A DNA stretch of 64,000 nt from Liquidambar formosana (lineage: Eukaryota; Streptophyta; Magnoliopsida; Saxifragales; Altingiaceae). The notes under the pieces were generated by a model. That model saw nothing but the letters and a program-made list of their open reading frames with translations. It was not told where the DNA came from and ran no database searches. Below, one piece after another: positions 24,111 through 35,886 of the stretch (within the stretch, counting starts at the first letter, position 1; each line of letters begins with the position of its first letter). A program made the translations under genes and the position numbers. The DNA lies in contig CM077831.1 in assembly GCA_039720395.1 (NCBI GenBank), positions 1,771,001 through 1,835,000 on the forward strand, in the 5' to 3' direction.

Positions 24111-27100
24111 TTCTATGAACTACATATAAAATTAAATAGAGAATTAGATTTCATTTTTAATCCATAATGATCGGGTCTTTAATCATATGGTACCTCCCAC
24201 TATTTTATCAAATTCCATACACCCTCTGATGGAATTCGGGAATCTCATTCCTAATGGGGATTGGGGTCCCACTGTGACCTAGAAGCCTCACATGTTAGTT
24301 TCTTGACTTCTAACCCACAGTAAGAAGACAACTCTTTGTCTATTGCTTCATAAGCAAGTTCCAATCATTTTGCCTCTAGGGTACATACTCCTCACATGTT
24401 AGTTTCTTGGAATACTTCCCTAGTTAAGTTAAGCCCATCATTCACACAGGTATGTTTCACCAAATATATACCTCACATGTTAGTTTCTTGGTATATACCA
24501 GCTTAGGCACCCCATGATATCTATATATGTGATAGTTTCAAGTAATGTCTTTAATATGGGTAGCTCCTACATGTCTGCAGCCAGGTACCCACATTAAGGG
24601 ACGTTAGATGATCCTATAATGATGGAAGGCAATGAAGAATCCATTCCCTAATGTATTCTCCATTTCCAACTTAATATTAAAATAGAGGGGTTTTAAGGGT
24701 CTCATCAAAATAACTAATCTAACATACATCTCATGCATTTAAATAAGAAATATATAACAACATTATATATATGTAATCCACTTATCGATATTAGTCCCTA
24801 TAAGGTGACATATAACGATCTTTGGATTTGGAGCTATCTCTATTAATCTCATTAAAAGCTCCCACTATGATGATTATGGACTTTAAGAGGATTCAATCCA
24901 AGCCAATGAATTGAATCCTAGGTCTAAGGTGGGTGTAGGTGATCGTAAAACATTCATTTGAAACATAGCATGCACTCTTGAAAATCTTCTCCAAGCTTTC
25001 AAGTCCTTCAATCTCCTCCATTGGCTTCATGGTCTCCACCATAGGCTTGTTGGGCTCCACCATGCTCCTTTAGGTCCACCATGCTCCTTAGTGTGCTCTC
25101 GATTACATAACATTTACATAATTTAAAGAAAGGGATACATAAGGGGAATGTGGGGTACATAAGAGAATGATAGAGAGAGAGAAGAAGGTGGCATGCAAGC
25201 CCCAAATAAATAATACATCACCAAAAATTAACAACTCTTGAAAAATTAATACAACCCATTCATAAGACGGCCAATCACAATTGGTTTAAGGGGTATAGTC
25301 CATAATCATCATCCATCCATAACCATACAATCACATTGCATAATAAAGGAAATAACTGTAAGCAATAAGCATATGGGCATTCATGGTAACTCTATTGATT
25401 GGTTTTCATTAATCTCATTAATGTGTCCTAATCTTATTAGGATATGCATAATCCCCAGAATTAATTAAGTCTTAACAATTAAGACATTTAATTTCAATTA
25501 ATCAAATCAATTGAAACATTTAAAGTCCCCTAATTGAACACTAATATCAAATATTAGGGTTTCTTTAATTAGACAAAACAATTTTATTTAATTAAAATTT
25601 CCAGATTTTTATTTATTCCTAAATTGTGTTTTAAACGATTTAAAACAATATAAAATTAATCACCATTAATTAAATAATCAATTTCGGAATTAAATAAAAT
25701 CATTTTATTAATTAATTAGTGCATTAGGGTTTCCTAAAACCCTAAACCCTAAATGCATTAACTCTAAACCCTAACCGTAACCCTAATGCATTAAATGCCT
25801 TATGATTGGTCAATTAATGACCAATCATTTAAACCCTAGGTTTATACGGTATTAATGATTAGGATTAGGGTTTAATTAATGCCACCTAGGATATTAATTA
25901 CTCCTAATTAATATGCACTAATTAGGGTTTCTAAAACCCTAAACCTTAAACCTATTAAATGCCAATGATTAATTACTAAACCATTAATGATCGTGATTGG
26001 TCATTAATGACCAATCATTTAACCCTAGGTTAGACACATTAATTACTAGGTTTAGTTATTAATTAATGCATTAATAGAATTAGGGTTTAATTAATACGAA
26101 TTAGGGTTTCCCAAACCCTAAACCCTAGACATCATAAATGCACTTAATTATACCCTAATGATTAATAACCATGATTGGTCAATTAATGACCAATCATTAA
26201 ACATTTTAATTAAGGTAATTAATAGTCAATTAGGGTTTTTAATTAATGCAATTAATGAATTAGGGTTTCATCATTAATGGGAATTAGGGTTTCATCATAA
26301 ACCCTAAGGCTGCCGCCACATTAGTGGGCTGCCATGGCTTAGCAAGGCTGCCATGGCTTGGCCAGGCCATGGGAGGCCATGGCCAGCAAAGGGGAACTCA
26401 AGCCAGGGTGTGGGCCAAGCCCATGGACACGTGTGGAGTGGCCAAGAGGGCTGTCTTCTTCAAAGAACATTAGGGTTTCCTGAACCCAGTGCTGGCACCA
26501 CCATTGGAGGACCTCCAAGGCCACAAAAGTTTCTAAAACTTAATCAATTCGACTCCACCAACAAAACCAGCTTTTGTATCATGTCCCTACATGAATTACT
26601 AAGCTAATTGAAGTGGTTTGGATGATCAAATCATCCCCAGTTGTTCTAAACAATTCAAGAACAGTAGGCTGTCCAGAATTTGACAGCATACTGTCCATGA
26701 TCACAAATTGATTTAAAACCCAGCAAGATGATTAATTCAGGCTACCAAATTATTTTTCCTAGCATCCTACATGTCTTAGGAAACTAATAAAATTGGTTTC
26801 ATGCAATTTGGAGTTCCCTAGCTCAAGATATGAACAAAACTCCATTGATGACTTTCTGCAGAAAAACAGCCTGCTGTGTTCTTCCAAGAAATCAAACTTT
26901 TTGATTCTTTATGCATCAAGACTCTTTTGAAACTTAAAGAAAATGATCTATACATCATATATCATCATCCTATAATGATTATTTATCAATTTTACAGAAG
27001 TTTCTGATCATAACAGTAGCAAGAACCCTAGGGTTCTAAAACCCAGATTCAAACATGGTGGTCTTCTCCTTCTTCCTTCTGTTCTAGACTCATAATCCAA

Positions 27101-27657
27101 TTATGATGCATCCGAATGCTTGGGAACCCTTTCCTACCATGTCTAGAACATAACCCAAGTGGTGGCAACCATTGCCATGCTTTTGATCTCCATCAAAAAC
27201 TCACAATTGTGGCTGTTACATTATTCCCGAGCAAAACTGTCTTCCCTGACAGCCTGTAGTAAAAAATTCATAACTTTCACTACAAAACTCGGATCGACGA
27301 ACCGTTTGTTGGGTTGTAAAGCTGATTCAAAGAGCTTTCTAACCATATATGGCTCGAAAATTTTGGAGAAGAACTCTGATTTTGGCATGCAAAACAAGAT
27401 GACGGTTTTTCATGGCTATCATGAAAACTGTTCATCATCTTCTCCAAACTCAATACCCATTCAACTTTTGAATAACCAGCAGCCCTAAAACTATTTTAGA
27501 AGAGGAGTAGAAGGAGAATTAACCTAGGGTTCATTAACCCTAGGTTCGGCCATGAGAGGGAAACCATTCTAATGCATGAACATAAATTCCAGATTTATTA
27601 ACCAATCAATTTACCATGAATTACAGCCCATATGCAGTTTGTATTAGGCATAACCAT
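24111..27657 (-). other. Leader of copia element D, about 3.5 kb, telobox- and palindrome-rich, no gene
   Basis: Unusually long untranslated leader. Part 24770-27657 matches 13920-16807 of E. Dense AAACCCTA motifs lie between about 25720 and 26310, with palindromes at 25803-25827, 25994-26017 and 26172-26196 and CCATGG clusters at 26330-26390. In 24250-24500 the phrase CTCACATGTTAGTTTCTTG recurs three times, about 120 bp apart. Confidence 0.8.
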
Positions 27658-27670
27658 GGCTCTGATACCA
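27658..27670 (-). other. Primer-binding site, element D
   Basis: The minus strand reads TGGTATCAGAGCC, complementary to the 3' end of initiator tRNA-Met, one base from the LTR. Confidence 0.9.
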
Positions 27671-27671
27671 C

Positions 27672-29362
27672 TGTTGGGAATCTAACTAGGGAGGAAAACT
27701 ACAAAGGCGGAATTAAAATTTTCCTACGATTCCCAAACCCATGAATCCGATTATGCATAATACAAAAACATAAACCCTAACTACCAAGAGAGTTGGGATT
27801 ACTTACAGTTGATTAATGTCTTCTCCTTTATGCTCCAAGCTTTTTCTTCTCCTTTTTGCTCCAAGCCTTTTCTCCGGACAGCGGTGAATGAGCAGCCCAA
27901 GTGTGCTGCCTCCAACGGTATCCACACCTAGCTAGAGCTTGTTGTCCTTTCCTTCTTCTTCCTTATTGTTGCTAGAGGTGGAGAAGAAAGAGAGAGAGAG
28001 AGGGAGAGCTGTAATTTTCAGCCAGCCCTTGGGGAGGAGTGATTGTGATGATGTCATCACCTTATAGTGGGCATTATATAGCCCACTAATAGGGTCGGCC
28101 AAGGGGGGATTCCAAACCCTAATCTAATTTGTGTAATTACTCTTAATTACACAATTAGCCCACTAGTTTGCATCAAATACAAATTAGCCCCTTAAAGAAC
28201 TTTTCTTTAATCACTTATACCCTTTCTCTCATAGACAATCAAGCTCTCTTAGCATGATCAGTGTGCGACCCATTGGGTTCACATCATCAAGTAGTAGGAA
28301 CAGCACAAGTTGTGCACAATGGAACACTTTCCATTAACGGTCTAATTGAAACTCCTTTCAATTCCCTAATTGATTATAACTCATTTATATCAATTAGGGC
28401 TTCTACTAACCATGAGTAACACCTAGCATATGGCTCATGGTGTGGTCCTTAATGAGGTGAATAGTCATTTACAAAGAACCCTTCTGTTATAGTTTACAGG
28501 TTACAATTCCATCCTTCCATCAACACAATGTCTCCAATTGAACTAATAGGACATGGAAGTCTGTCAAGTCCCTAGTTCAATTACTTTATACTCATTCATT
28601 AATATCAACTCAATGATGAACTTATGGAAACTCCTTTCCATATTCATTCTACCATGGGCCCATGGATTTAATGAGTTATATTCAATGAATGCTGTATGAG
28701 ACATTCACTCTCTTTTTCCTAAGAGTGATGGATTCCTTGTTGATCACTCACATGCCTTCACACACATAGCAGTAGGGCCAATGAACACCCTTACATACCC
28801 CTGAATAGGATCTGCACTTAGTGTTATCAAACTTCTAAAGCTACATGTATAAGACAACTATGGTGTCTCAGGTCTAAGGATTACTTGTACCACTATAACA
28901 ATGAGAAACTGATTGACAGGTAGGTTAAAACTCCATTCAGTTTATCTCATATCTTTGGTCACATTCAGTGTACCTATTCTTATAATAGGCACCCACTTGT
29001 TGGTTGTAGTGTCTCCACACAAATAGCTTGAGACTAGCTATCCTCCTATAGAGTCAACCTAACAAGTGCTAGTCCTATGGTTCATTACTGTCCATCATAG
29101 TGAACCTTCAACTAGGAATGATTTAGGAGTTTAGTACAGAGATATATTTAGAGTCTCAAAATTACAACCCTTTGTAATTTCATATTCTCAACTCTAACTC
29201 CATGGACATATTATGTAAATATAAATGATGCATATAAACATAATAGAATAAGCCCTTTTATTAAATCAATAATAAATGTGACATATATAAATGAAATCAA
29301 TTGATTGTTCCTAATCCCTAAACAATCATCTCCATGATTGGCTCTAGGGCATAATCCTAACA
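27672..29362 (-). repeat. 5' LTR of element D
   Basis: Same length and nearly the same sequence as 19487-21177; one clear difference seen is C at 28471 against T in the other copy (near 20286). Minus-strand TATA at 28073-28081. Confidence 0.95.
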
Positions 29363-29367
29363 CACGG

Positions 29368-32332
29368 CCTCCATTCCATAAACTAGAGAGTAAGGGGTAG
29401 CCCCTGTTGACGACCTTATTGATGTTCTATAACCCCATAGAGCCAATGGCAACTTCTCATGCCAGTCTGTGTGTGAGTCTGCAGTCTTCTGTAGTATCTT
29501 CTTGATATTCTTGTTAGCTGCTTCCACTGCTCTATTAGTCTGAGGACGGTATGGTGACGATAGATGGTGAACTATGCCATACTTTTCCAAGAGCTCATGG
29601 GTTTCTTTTTGAAAGTGCTGGCCATTGTCTGAGATAACTTCATGCGGTACCCCATATCGATAGATGATGCTGTGCTGTATGAACTGTGCTACCTTCTTGG
29701 AATTCAAGGTCTTGAAGGACGCTGCTTCTACCCACTTAGTGAAATAATCGATAGTAACTAGGATGTATTCATGCCCATTTGACGCCTTTGGCTTGATCTG
29801 TCCAATGATATCTATCCCCCATACTGCGAATGGCCATGGTGACGACATACTTGTTAAAGGCATAGAAGGCAGATGTTGTCCACTAGCGAATAGTTGGCAT
29901 TTGTGGCACTTCTTGACATGTGCGTGGCAGTCCCTTTCCATGGTAGACCAATAATAGCCTAGCCTCATGATTTTCTTAGTCAACATATAGCCGTTCATGT
30001 GCGGAGCCCCTGTCCCTTCATGGATTTCTTTAATCAGATGCTCAGCTTCCTCCTCGGTGACACACAGCAGGTGGATCCCGTCGTATGATCTCCGATATAG
30101 CTTTCCTCCACAAAGTACATAGTGACTCGCCAACCGCCTTAAGGTTTTTCTGTCAATACGAGATGCTCCTTCTGGGTACTCCCTTTCTTCGATGAACTTT
30201 TTTATGTCATGAAACCATGGATGGCCATCATTCACTTCTCCTCCTCGGATTACACAACAGTACACAGGCTTGTCTCGACATTCTATCACCAACGGCTTCA
30301 CATTCCCCCCTTCAGGTATCTCCACCATGGACGCTAGGGTCGCCAAGGCATCGGCGAACTGGTTCTTGTTTCTTGACAAGTAGTTGAACTCTATTTTTGA
30401 GAACTCCTTGGTTAGAGCTTCCAAATAGGCATGGTATGGCAATAGCTTCTCATCTCGAGTTTTCCATTCCCCTTTTATCTGACAAATGATTAGCGCCGAG
30501 TCCCTGAACACTTCCAATTCTTTGATCCCCAATTCAAGTGCCGCTTCCAATGCTAGGATACAGGCCTCATACTCAGCAATGTTGTTGGTAGCTTCAAACC
30601 CTAACTTGACCGCCAACGGTGTAAATGCCTCTTCAGGTGAGACCAGCAGGACTCCTATCCCATAACCTTTCTTATTGGCTGCCCCATCGAAGTATACTCT
30701 CCAAGTCTTTCTACCAATCTCTAGCACGTCCTCATCTGGGAATTGTTCGTTGAACGGAGCGGATGATGACATAGGACAGCTAGCTAGGTAGTCTGTGATG
30801 ACACTCCCCTTGATAGACTTCTGATTCACGTACTTGATGTCAAATTCATTGAGGAGAATTGACCATCGAGCAGTTCTGTATGACAATACTAGCCCCTCTA
30901 TCAGGTACTTCAACGGGTCCATGCGACTTATCAAGAACACTTCGAAGGACATCATGTAGTGCCGGAGTTTCTGCGTCGCCCATACTAGTGCCACACAAGC
31001 CTTTTCAATGGCATTGTATTTCACTTCATAGTCCGTCATTTTCTTGCTTAGGTAGTAGATGGCATTCTCCTTTGTAGACCCTTCGAGATATTGAGCTAAC
31101 ATAGCTCCCGTCGCGGTTTTGGTGACTGTTAAGTATAACAAGAGCGGTGCACCTTGCCATGGGGGAACTAAGATTGGAGGATTGCTCAAGTATCTCTTAA
31201 TGGTCTCAAAGGCCTCTTGGCATTCTTCGTTCCATACTTTTGGCACACCTTTCTTAAGCAATTTGAAGATTGGTTCGCAAACCATGGTCAAGTTGGCAAT
31301 GAATCGACTTATGTATTGAACTCTTCCCAGAAAACCCCGGATCTGCTTCTCAGTGCTGGGCGGCTCCATCTCCACAATAGCTTTTATCTTCCCTAGGTCC
31401 ACTTCGATGCCTCTCTGAGTGATCATGAACCCCAATAGCTTGCCTGCAGTGACACCAAAAGCGCACTTCTGTGGGTTTAAATTGAGATTGTACTTCTTTG
31501 CTCGCTCTAGGAATTTCTCTAGTGCCTTGAAATGCCCTTCTCTATCCACGGACTTCACGATCATATCATCGACATAAACCTCAACTTCCTTATGGATCAT
31601 ATCATGCAATAAGGTCGTTGCTGCTCTTTGGTAAGTAGCCCCAGCGTTTCTTAAGCCAAAAGGCATTACCTTGTAACAGTACGTTCCCCATTGCATGATA
31701 AAGGCTGTTTTCTCCATGTCTTGAGGCGCCATCTTTATCTGGTTATACCCGAAGAATCCGTCCATGAAGGAGAGGAGTGCATGTCCCACTGTGCTGTCCA
31801 CCAACACGTCGATATGGGGTAAAGGAAAGTCATCCTTAGGGCTCACGGCGTTGAGATCTCGGAAATCGACACACATCCTCACTTTCCCATCTTTTTTAGG
31901 CACAGGCACTATATTCGACAACCACTCGGGGTACTCCACAACTTGGAGGAAACCCGCGTCTAGTTGTTTAGTTACCTCTTCTTTTACTTTTAGAGCCCAT
32001 TCTGGTTTTAATCTTCTGAGTTTCTGCTTTACCGGCTTCTTTAGGGAATTAGTGGGGATATAGTGTTGCACAATATCGGGGTCAATGCCAAGCATATCTT
32101 CATAAGACCACGCAAAAGCCATAATGTTGGCTTTCAAGAGGGAGATCATCTTTTCTTTTTCAACGGGGGAGAGGGTTTTCCCAATTTTAACTATTCTTGG
32201 CAATTCATTCGTCCCTAAGTTGATTGATTCCAATTCATCCATATTAGATTCGGTGACGCCCCTTTTCCTTTGCTCAACGAGCTCTGGGGGGACATCGTTC
32301 CTAGGATCTATATCCATGCCATAAATATCCAT
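29368..32332 (-). pseudogene. pol: Element B pol, open frame cut by copia element D
   Basis: About 988 codons from MDIYGMDIDP (32332) to the insertion point in YGMEA. Domains in order: RT (VPVPKKDGKVRMCVDFRDLN about residues 143-161, MPFGLRNAGATYQ about 223-235, YVDD about 253-256), RNase H, archaeal-type second RNase H (WRVYFDGAANKKGYGIGV near residue 560), integrase HHCC zinc finger, and integrase core (WGIDIIGQIKP, ISDNGQHF, PYRPQTNRAVEAANKN, with all three acidic residues). No stop lies within this stretch. The rest of the integrase is at 19092-19486. One unusual change: FMDGFFGYNQ where A, C and F have FMDGFSGYNQ. Confidence 0.92.
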
Positions 32333-32517
32333 AGAGGAGAGAAAAGAGACACTGCATATATAGAGAAAGAAAGCACACTTTATTGACTAGGAATAGTAGG
32401 AATGACACACAAAAGAAGAAAGAAAATAAACAAATCTGTTTCAATACTATGACTCCACAAAGTGAGTTGAGTAGATACATCTTATTGAATTAGGGAAATA
32501 TTACTAAACTAAGACAC
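32333..32517 (-). other. Gap between gag-protease and pol of element B; possible intron
   Basis: 185 bp with stops, between two long open frames. TAGGTGTCTTAG at the upstream end and TATGCAG before pol resemble weak splice sites. A protease-RT intron is known in Ogre; here it is inference. Element C has no such gap, its protease and RT being in one frame. Confidence 0.4.
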
Positions 32518-35500
32518 CTACAAGCTGCTATCAGGTAGGCCAAGATCTTCTTCTTCATGGAGCTCCGCAATAACACCACATTCAAGGTACCAATTCAAGA
32601 GTGGCATGGTAGCATGGCTAATGGACGAACCATGGAGTTCTTCAATGGTCGAGTCTTCCACGGTGAGGATCATATCTTGGAACATTTCAGTCATAGCCCC
32701 TACATCAGGGTTCTCTGCCCAGTCTTCCTCTTTCTTTTCCCAGAACTCATCATTGATGGCTTCATCATCCACCATTTCAGCTGTGATTGGATACCATTCG
32801 GTGAAGAAGATTTCAAAACCCGGAACTCGGATCTTGGTAGCTTGATCAAAGGTGGGTTCTGGAAACCCGCAATATAGAAAATCATCCCCCTCTTTGACGA
32901 AGTAACCATTCAAAGTAGGTCGATATGGCGAGATCCTCAGGTCTGGCACCCTTCCCTCGGCTTTGGCTCTTTCCGCATGATCATTTCTAGAGGGCTCATA
33001 TCCTAGCTCAAAAGTGTATGAGGTGACACGACTTTGAATAGATTTAGAGATCCCTTGTTGGCGACGCCCTAGCCCCATGCCTGGAAAGAAACTCATTCTT
33101 CTCATGATTTCACCGACGTGCAAGTTGCCATGGGGGCAAAAGTCCAAGGGTATTAATTCACCCTTTTCGAGCTCTTTCTCAATGCATTGGACATAGTCAA
33201 ACCCAGATAGTGGTACTGCTGCTGATTCTGGTTGTATCTCGCATATAGGCACGCCTGCGAGTTTCAATTCATAGTCCCCTTGAAGTCTTACTATGGCTCC
33301 TTCATAAGGAAACTTTACCTTTTGATGGAGTGAAGATGGCACAACCCCAGTAGGATGGATCCAAGGTCGGCCCAATAGCAAGTTGAAACATGATGGCACA
33401 TCCAACACTTGGAATTCCACCCTAAATTCAATGGGTCCCATGATAAGAAGCAAAGTAACCACCCCTATTACTTCTCGGCGGGTGTTGTCATAGGCCCTTA
33501 CGGTCTGCCCAGATGGCGTGAAATCAGTGGGTCCCAAACCTAAAACAGTGGCAGTTCGAAGAGGACATACATTCAGTGCGGACCCATTGTCGATAAGGAC
33601 GGTAGGGACCCTCTTCCCCATAGTGTCAATGGTTACATAGAGAGCTTGAGAATGGCTTGGCCCGCTTTTGGGTAGGTCCACATCGGTGAACACGATGGTT
33701 GAGTTCTTGGGAGTTAGATTCACCAAATGTAACAATCCCTCAGGGGATGTGTCAACGGGCACTTGTATCTGATTCAGCAGTTTCAACACGGTCTGTCTGT
33801 GCTTATGTGAGGCCATGAGTAAGCCCCAAATAGTGATGTTGGCATTGGTCTTCTTCAGCTGCCTAAGCACTTCATCCTCTTCTTCTTGCAAGCTAGGACG
33901 CCTCTGCCCTTCCAAATCTTCCAATGGATTTTCAGATTCCAGGTGGGGAGGTTTAAAATGGCGACCCCCTCTGGTTATATGGTCTAACTCATCATCACTT
34001 GCCCATATGTCATGGACTTCCTTGGAGTCATTCATTAAGTCACCCCATTCTATCATGTCAATGTTCTCCATTTCTGTCGGCAAGTCATCCCAACCTGTAG
34101 GGACTATCGGCTCATCCGATATCGAACTTGGGCTTGAGTACAGCACATAGTGGTCAAATTTCCCCGACGATTCACCTAATAGGCCAACCTGAGGATCCCC
34201 TGCTTCATATCTTTCTTTCAGCTCTTGTTCGATAGATTTCTTTGGCAACAACAAAACTTTTTGGTCAATGAGGCCTTGAATGATCTTCTTTAGTATAGAA
34301 CAAGGCTCGGTGTCATGGCCGGGTGCATGATGGTATTGGCAATATTGGTGAGGGGTTGATGGCCTTGGCTTTGGTGGAAGTAGCATGATAAGGCTATTAT
34401 TGCGGCAAATGGTGAAAAGACGGGTTAAGGTCATGGGGAGTGGAGTGTATTGTCTTATGGGACGACGTGGGCATGAGGATTCAACCCCAATGGCATTTAT
34501 GGTGTTAGGTGGGGGTGTGTTATTATGAGATGGGAGAGGATTACGGGTGACATTTGGACGGGTTGGTGGTGAGATGACTTGTTTGTCAATGAGGTCTTGG
34601 ACTTGATGGCGAAGGCGAACACAATGATTGGTGGCATGGCCTTTGGATTGGTGGTACTTGCAGTACTCATTCTCGTTGTAGTTCTTGGGTAAGGGATTTG
34701 GTGGGGGTCTTGGGTCGAGTGGCTTCAATAGGTCACGGCTTACAAGCTTTTCAAGGACTCTTTCAAGTGGCATGAATAGGTCGGTGAAATGGCGAGGTGG
34801 GTTGACATCATTGAGAGAGAAGGGTTGGATGGGTTGAGTTATGGTGTTGACCTTGGCATTGTTCTTCCCAGTAAAGTTTGTCTTGCGACTCCTCACTTCC
34901 TCAGTTTTGATTGTCCCATCATTGATAGCATCTTCAACCTGTGTGCCAGCCCCAATGAGAGCTTTGAAATTTGGGAAGTAGTGGACAAATAAGTGCTTGT
35001 GATACACGAGCAGCAAGTTCTTAACCACCAGCTGAATTTGGTCCTCCTCATTTGGCCTATCCGTCATTCTCGATGCCTTTTGTCTCCACCTTGTAATGTA
35101 AGCGGAGAAGGTTTCATGAGCCCCTTGTTTAGTAGTTTCTAGGTCCCTTCGAGTAACATCCACCTCTGTGTTGTACTTGTAGTGCTCCGAAAACTCATTG
35201 CGTATGTCTTCCCAAGTCCGAGTTCTATTCTCATCCATGGACAAGAACCATTTCAAAGCGGAAGTGGCCAAGGTTTCATGGAACATTTGAGCTAAAAGCT
35301 CGTCAGTAGCCCCTCGAGGGTGCATGGCTCGCACATACATCTTCAAATGGGTCTTAGGGCAACCCATCCCATCGAACTTTTCTAACTCCAGCATCTTAAA
35401 TTGCAATGGAATACGAGCCGTTGGAAATAGAAATAAAGTCCTCACATCGACCATGTCATCGGCCCTACGAATCCCTTTTATAGTTCTCTCCAATGCTTCT

Positions 35501-35886
35501 ACCTTGCTAGCTAACACGGAACCACTGCTAGAACCTTTCCCTTTGGTTTCCCCTTCTAGGTTGGTGACCACAGGTTTCGAGCTACTTTCCCCCCTTGTCT
35601 TGGTGTTCTCATTGGATTGAGGTCCCTCTTCGGTGCCAGACCCATGAGGTATACCTGAGGAATGGGCCTTAGAGCCATTTTGTTCAAGATCTGCCATCTT
35701 TTGTTGGTTCTCTTGAGCCATTTTCAATGCGGTATCGGATGTCTCGGCGGTATGATCAAGCTTGGTCATGATGGCTTTCAGGCAAGCCTCAAGGTTAAAG
35801 TGTCCCTCACTAGTTCTTTCATCGGCCATGTCTGTCTGATGGGTAGGTTCAACACTCACTAGACGCCTTGCGGATTGCGGATCCAA
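32518..35886 (-). CDS. gag-pro: Element B gag-protease polyprotein, intact frame (1122 aa)
   Basis: Structural and protease polyprotein with no stop. Residue map: acidic/coiled N-terminus (1-130), gag core with MYVRAMHP and FHETLATSALKWFLSMDEN (about 183-220), QLVVKNLLLVYHKHLF (about 285-300), two zinc-knuckle-like motifs (CKYHQSKGHATNHC about 409-422 and CQYHHAPGHDTEPC about 516-529), retropepsin with LIDNGSALNVCP (about 764-775) and flap-side FNLLLGRPWIHP (about 834-845), a G-patch-like segment RMSFFPGMGLGRRQQG (about 930-945), and an acidic C-terminus ending LGLPDSSL. Start: the frame opens at 35886, but the MADERTSEG methionine at 35829 is conserved as M-A-[DE]-E-R-T-S in A and F and is the better start. 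It is the only unbroken gag-protease in the window. Confidence 0.92.
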   Translation of the reverse strand: MDPQSARRLVSVEPTHQTDMADERTSEGHFNLEACLKAIMTKLDHTAETSDTALKMAQENQQKMADLEQNGSKAHSSGIPHGSGTEEGPQSNENTKTRGESSSKPVVTNLEGETKGKGSSSGSVLASKVEALERTIKGIRRADDMVDVRTLFLFPTARIPLQFKMLELEKFDGMGCPKTHLKMYVRAMHPRGATDELLAQMFHETLATSALKWFLSMDENRTRTWEDIRNEFSEHYKYNTEVDVTRRDLETTKQGAHETFSAYITRWRQKASRMTDRPNEEDQIQLVVKNLLLVYHKHLFVHYFPNFKALIGAGTQVEDAINDGTIKTEEVRSRKTNFTGKNNAKVNTITQPIQPFSLNDVNPPRHFTDLFMPLERVLEKLVSRDLLKPLDPRPPPNPLPKNYNENEYCKYHQSKGHATNHCVRLRHQVQDLIDKQVISPPTRPNVTRNPLPSHNNTPPPNTINAIGVESSCPRRPIRQYTPLPMTLTRLFTICRNNSLIMLLPPKPRPSTPHQYCQYHHAPGHDTEPCSILKKIIQGLIDQKVLLLPKKSIEQELKERYEAGDPQVGLLGESSGKFDHYVLYSSPSSISDEPIVPTGWDDLPTEMENIDMIEWGDLMNDSKEVHDIWASDDELDHITRGGRHFKPPHLESENPLEDLEGQRRPSLQEEEDEVLRQLKKTNANITIWGLLMASHKHRQTVLKLLNQIQVPVDTSPEGLLHLVNLTPKNSTIVFTDVDLPKSGPSHSQALYVTIDTMGKRVPTVLIDNGSALNVCPLRTATVLGLGPTDFTPSGQTVRAYDNTRREVIGVVTLLLIMGPIEFRVEFQVLDVPSCFNLLLGRPWIHPTGVVPSSLHQKVKFPYEGAIVRLQGDYELKLAGVPICEIQPESAAVPLSGFDYVQCIEKELEKGELIPLDFCPHGNLHVGEIMRRMSFFPGMGLGRRQQGISKSIQSRVTSYTFELGYEPSRNDHAERAKAEGRVPDLRISPYRPTLNGYFVKEGDDFLYCGFPEPTFDQATKIRVPGFEIFFTEWYPITAEMVDDEAINDEFWEKKEEDWAENPDVGAMTEMFQDMILTVEDSTIEELHGSSISHATMPLLNWYLECGVIAELHEEEDLGLPDSSL

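Larger units (their letters stand above)
19487..29362 (-). mobile_element. Element D: Ty1/copia retrotransposon, complete ends, decayed pol
   Basis: Two 1691-bp LTRs (19487-21177 and 27672-29362), flanked by TSD CACGG. Minus-strand order: 5' LTR, PBS for initiator tRNA-Met (27658-27670), a leader of about 3.5 kb, gag (24110-23313), degraded integrase (about 22790-22330), RT (about 22100-21530) and RNase H (about 21640-21200), polypurine tract, 3' LTR. The two LTRs look almost identical by eye, so this is a recent insertion although pol is dead. Confidence 0.95.
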
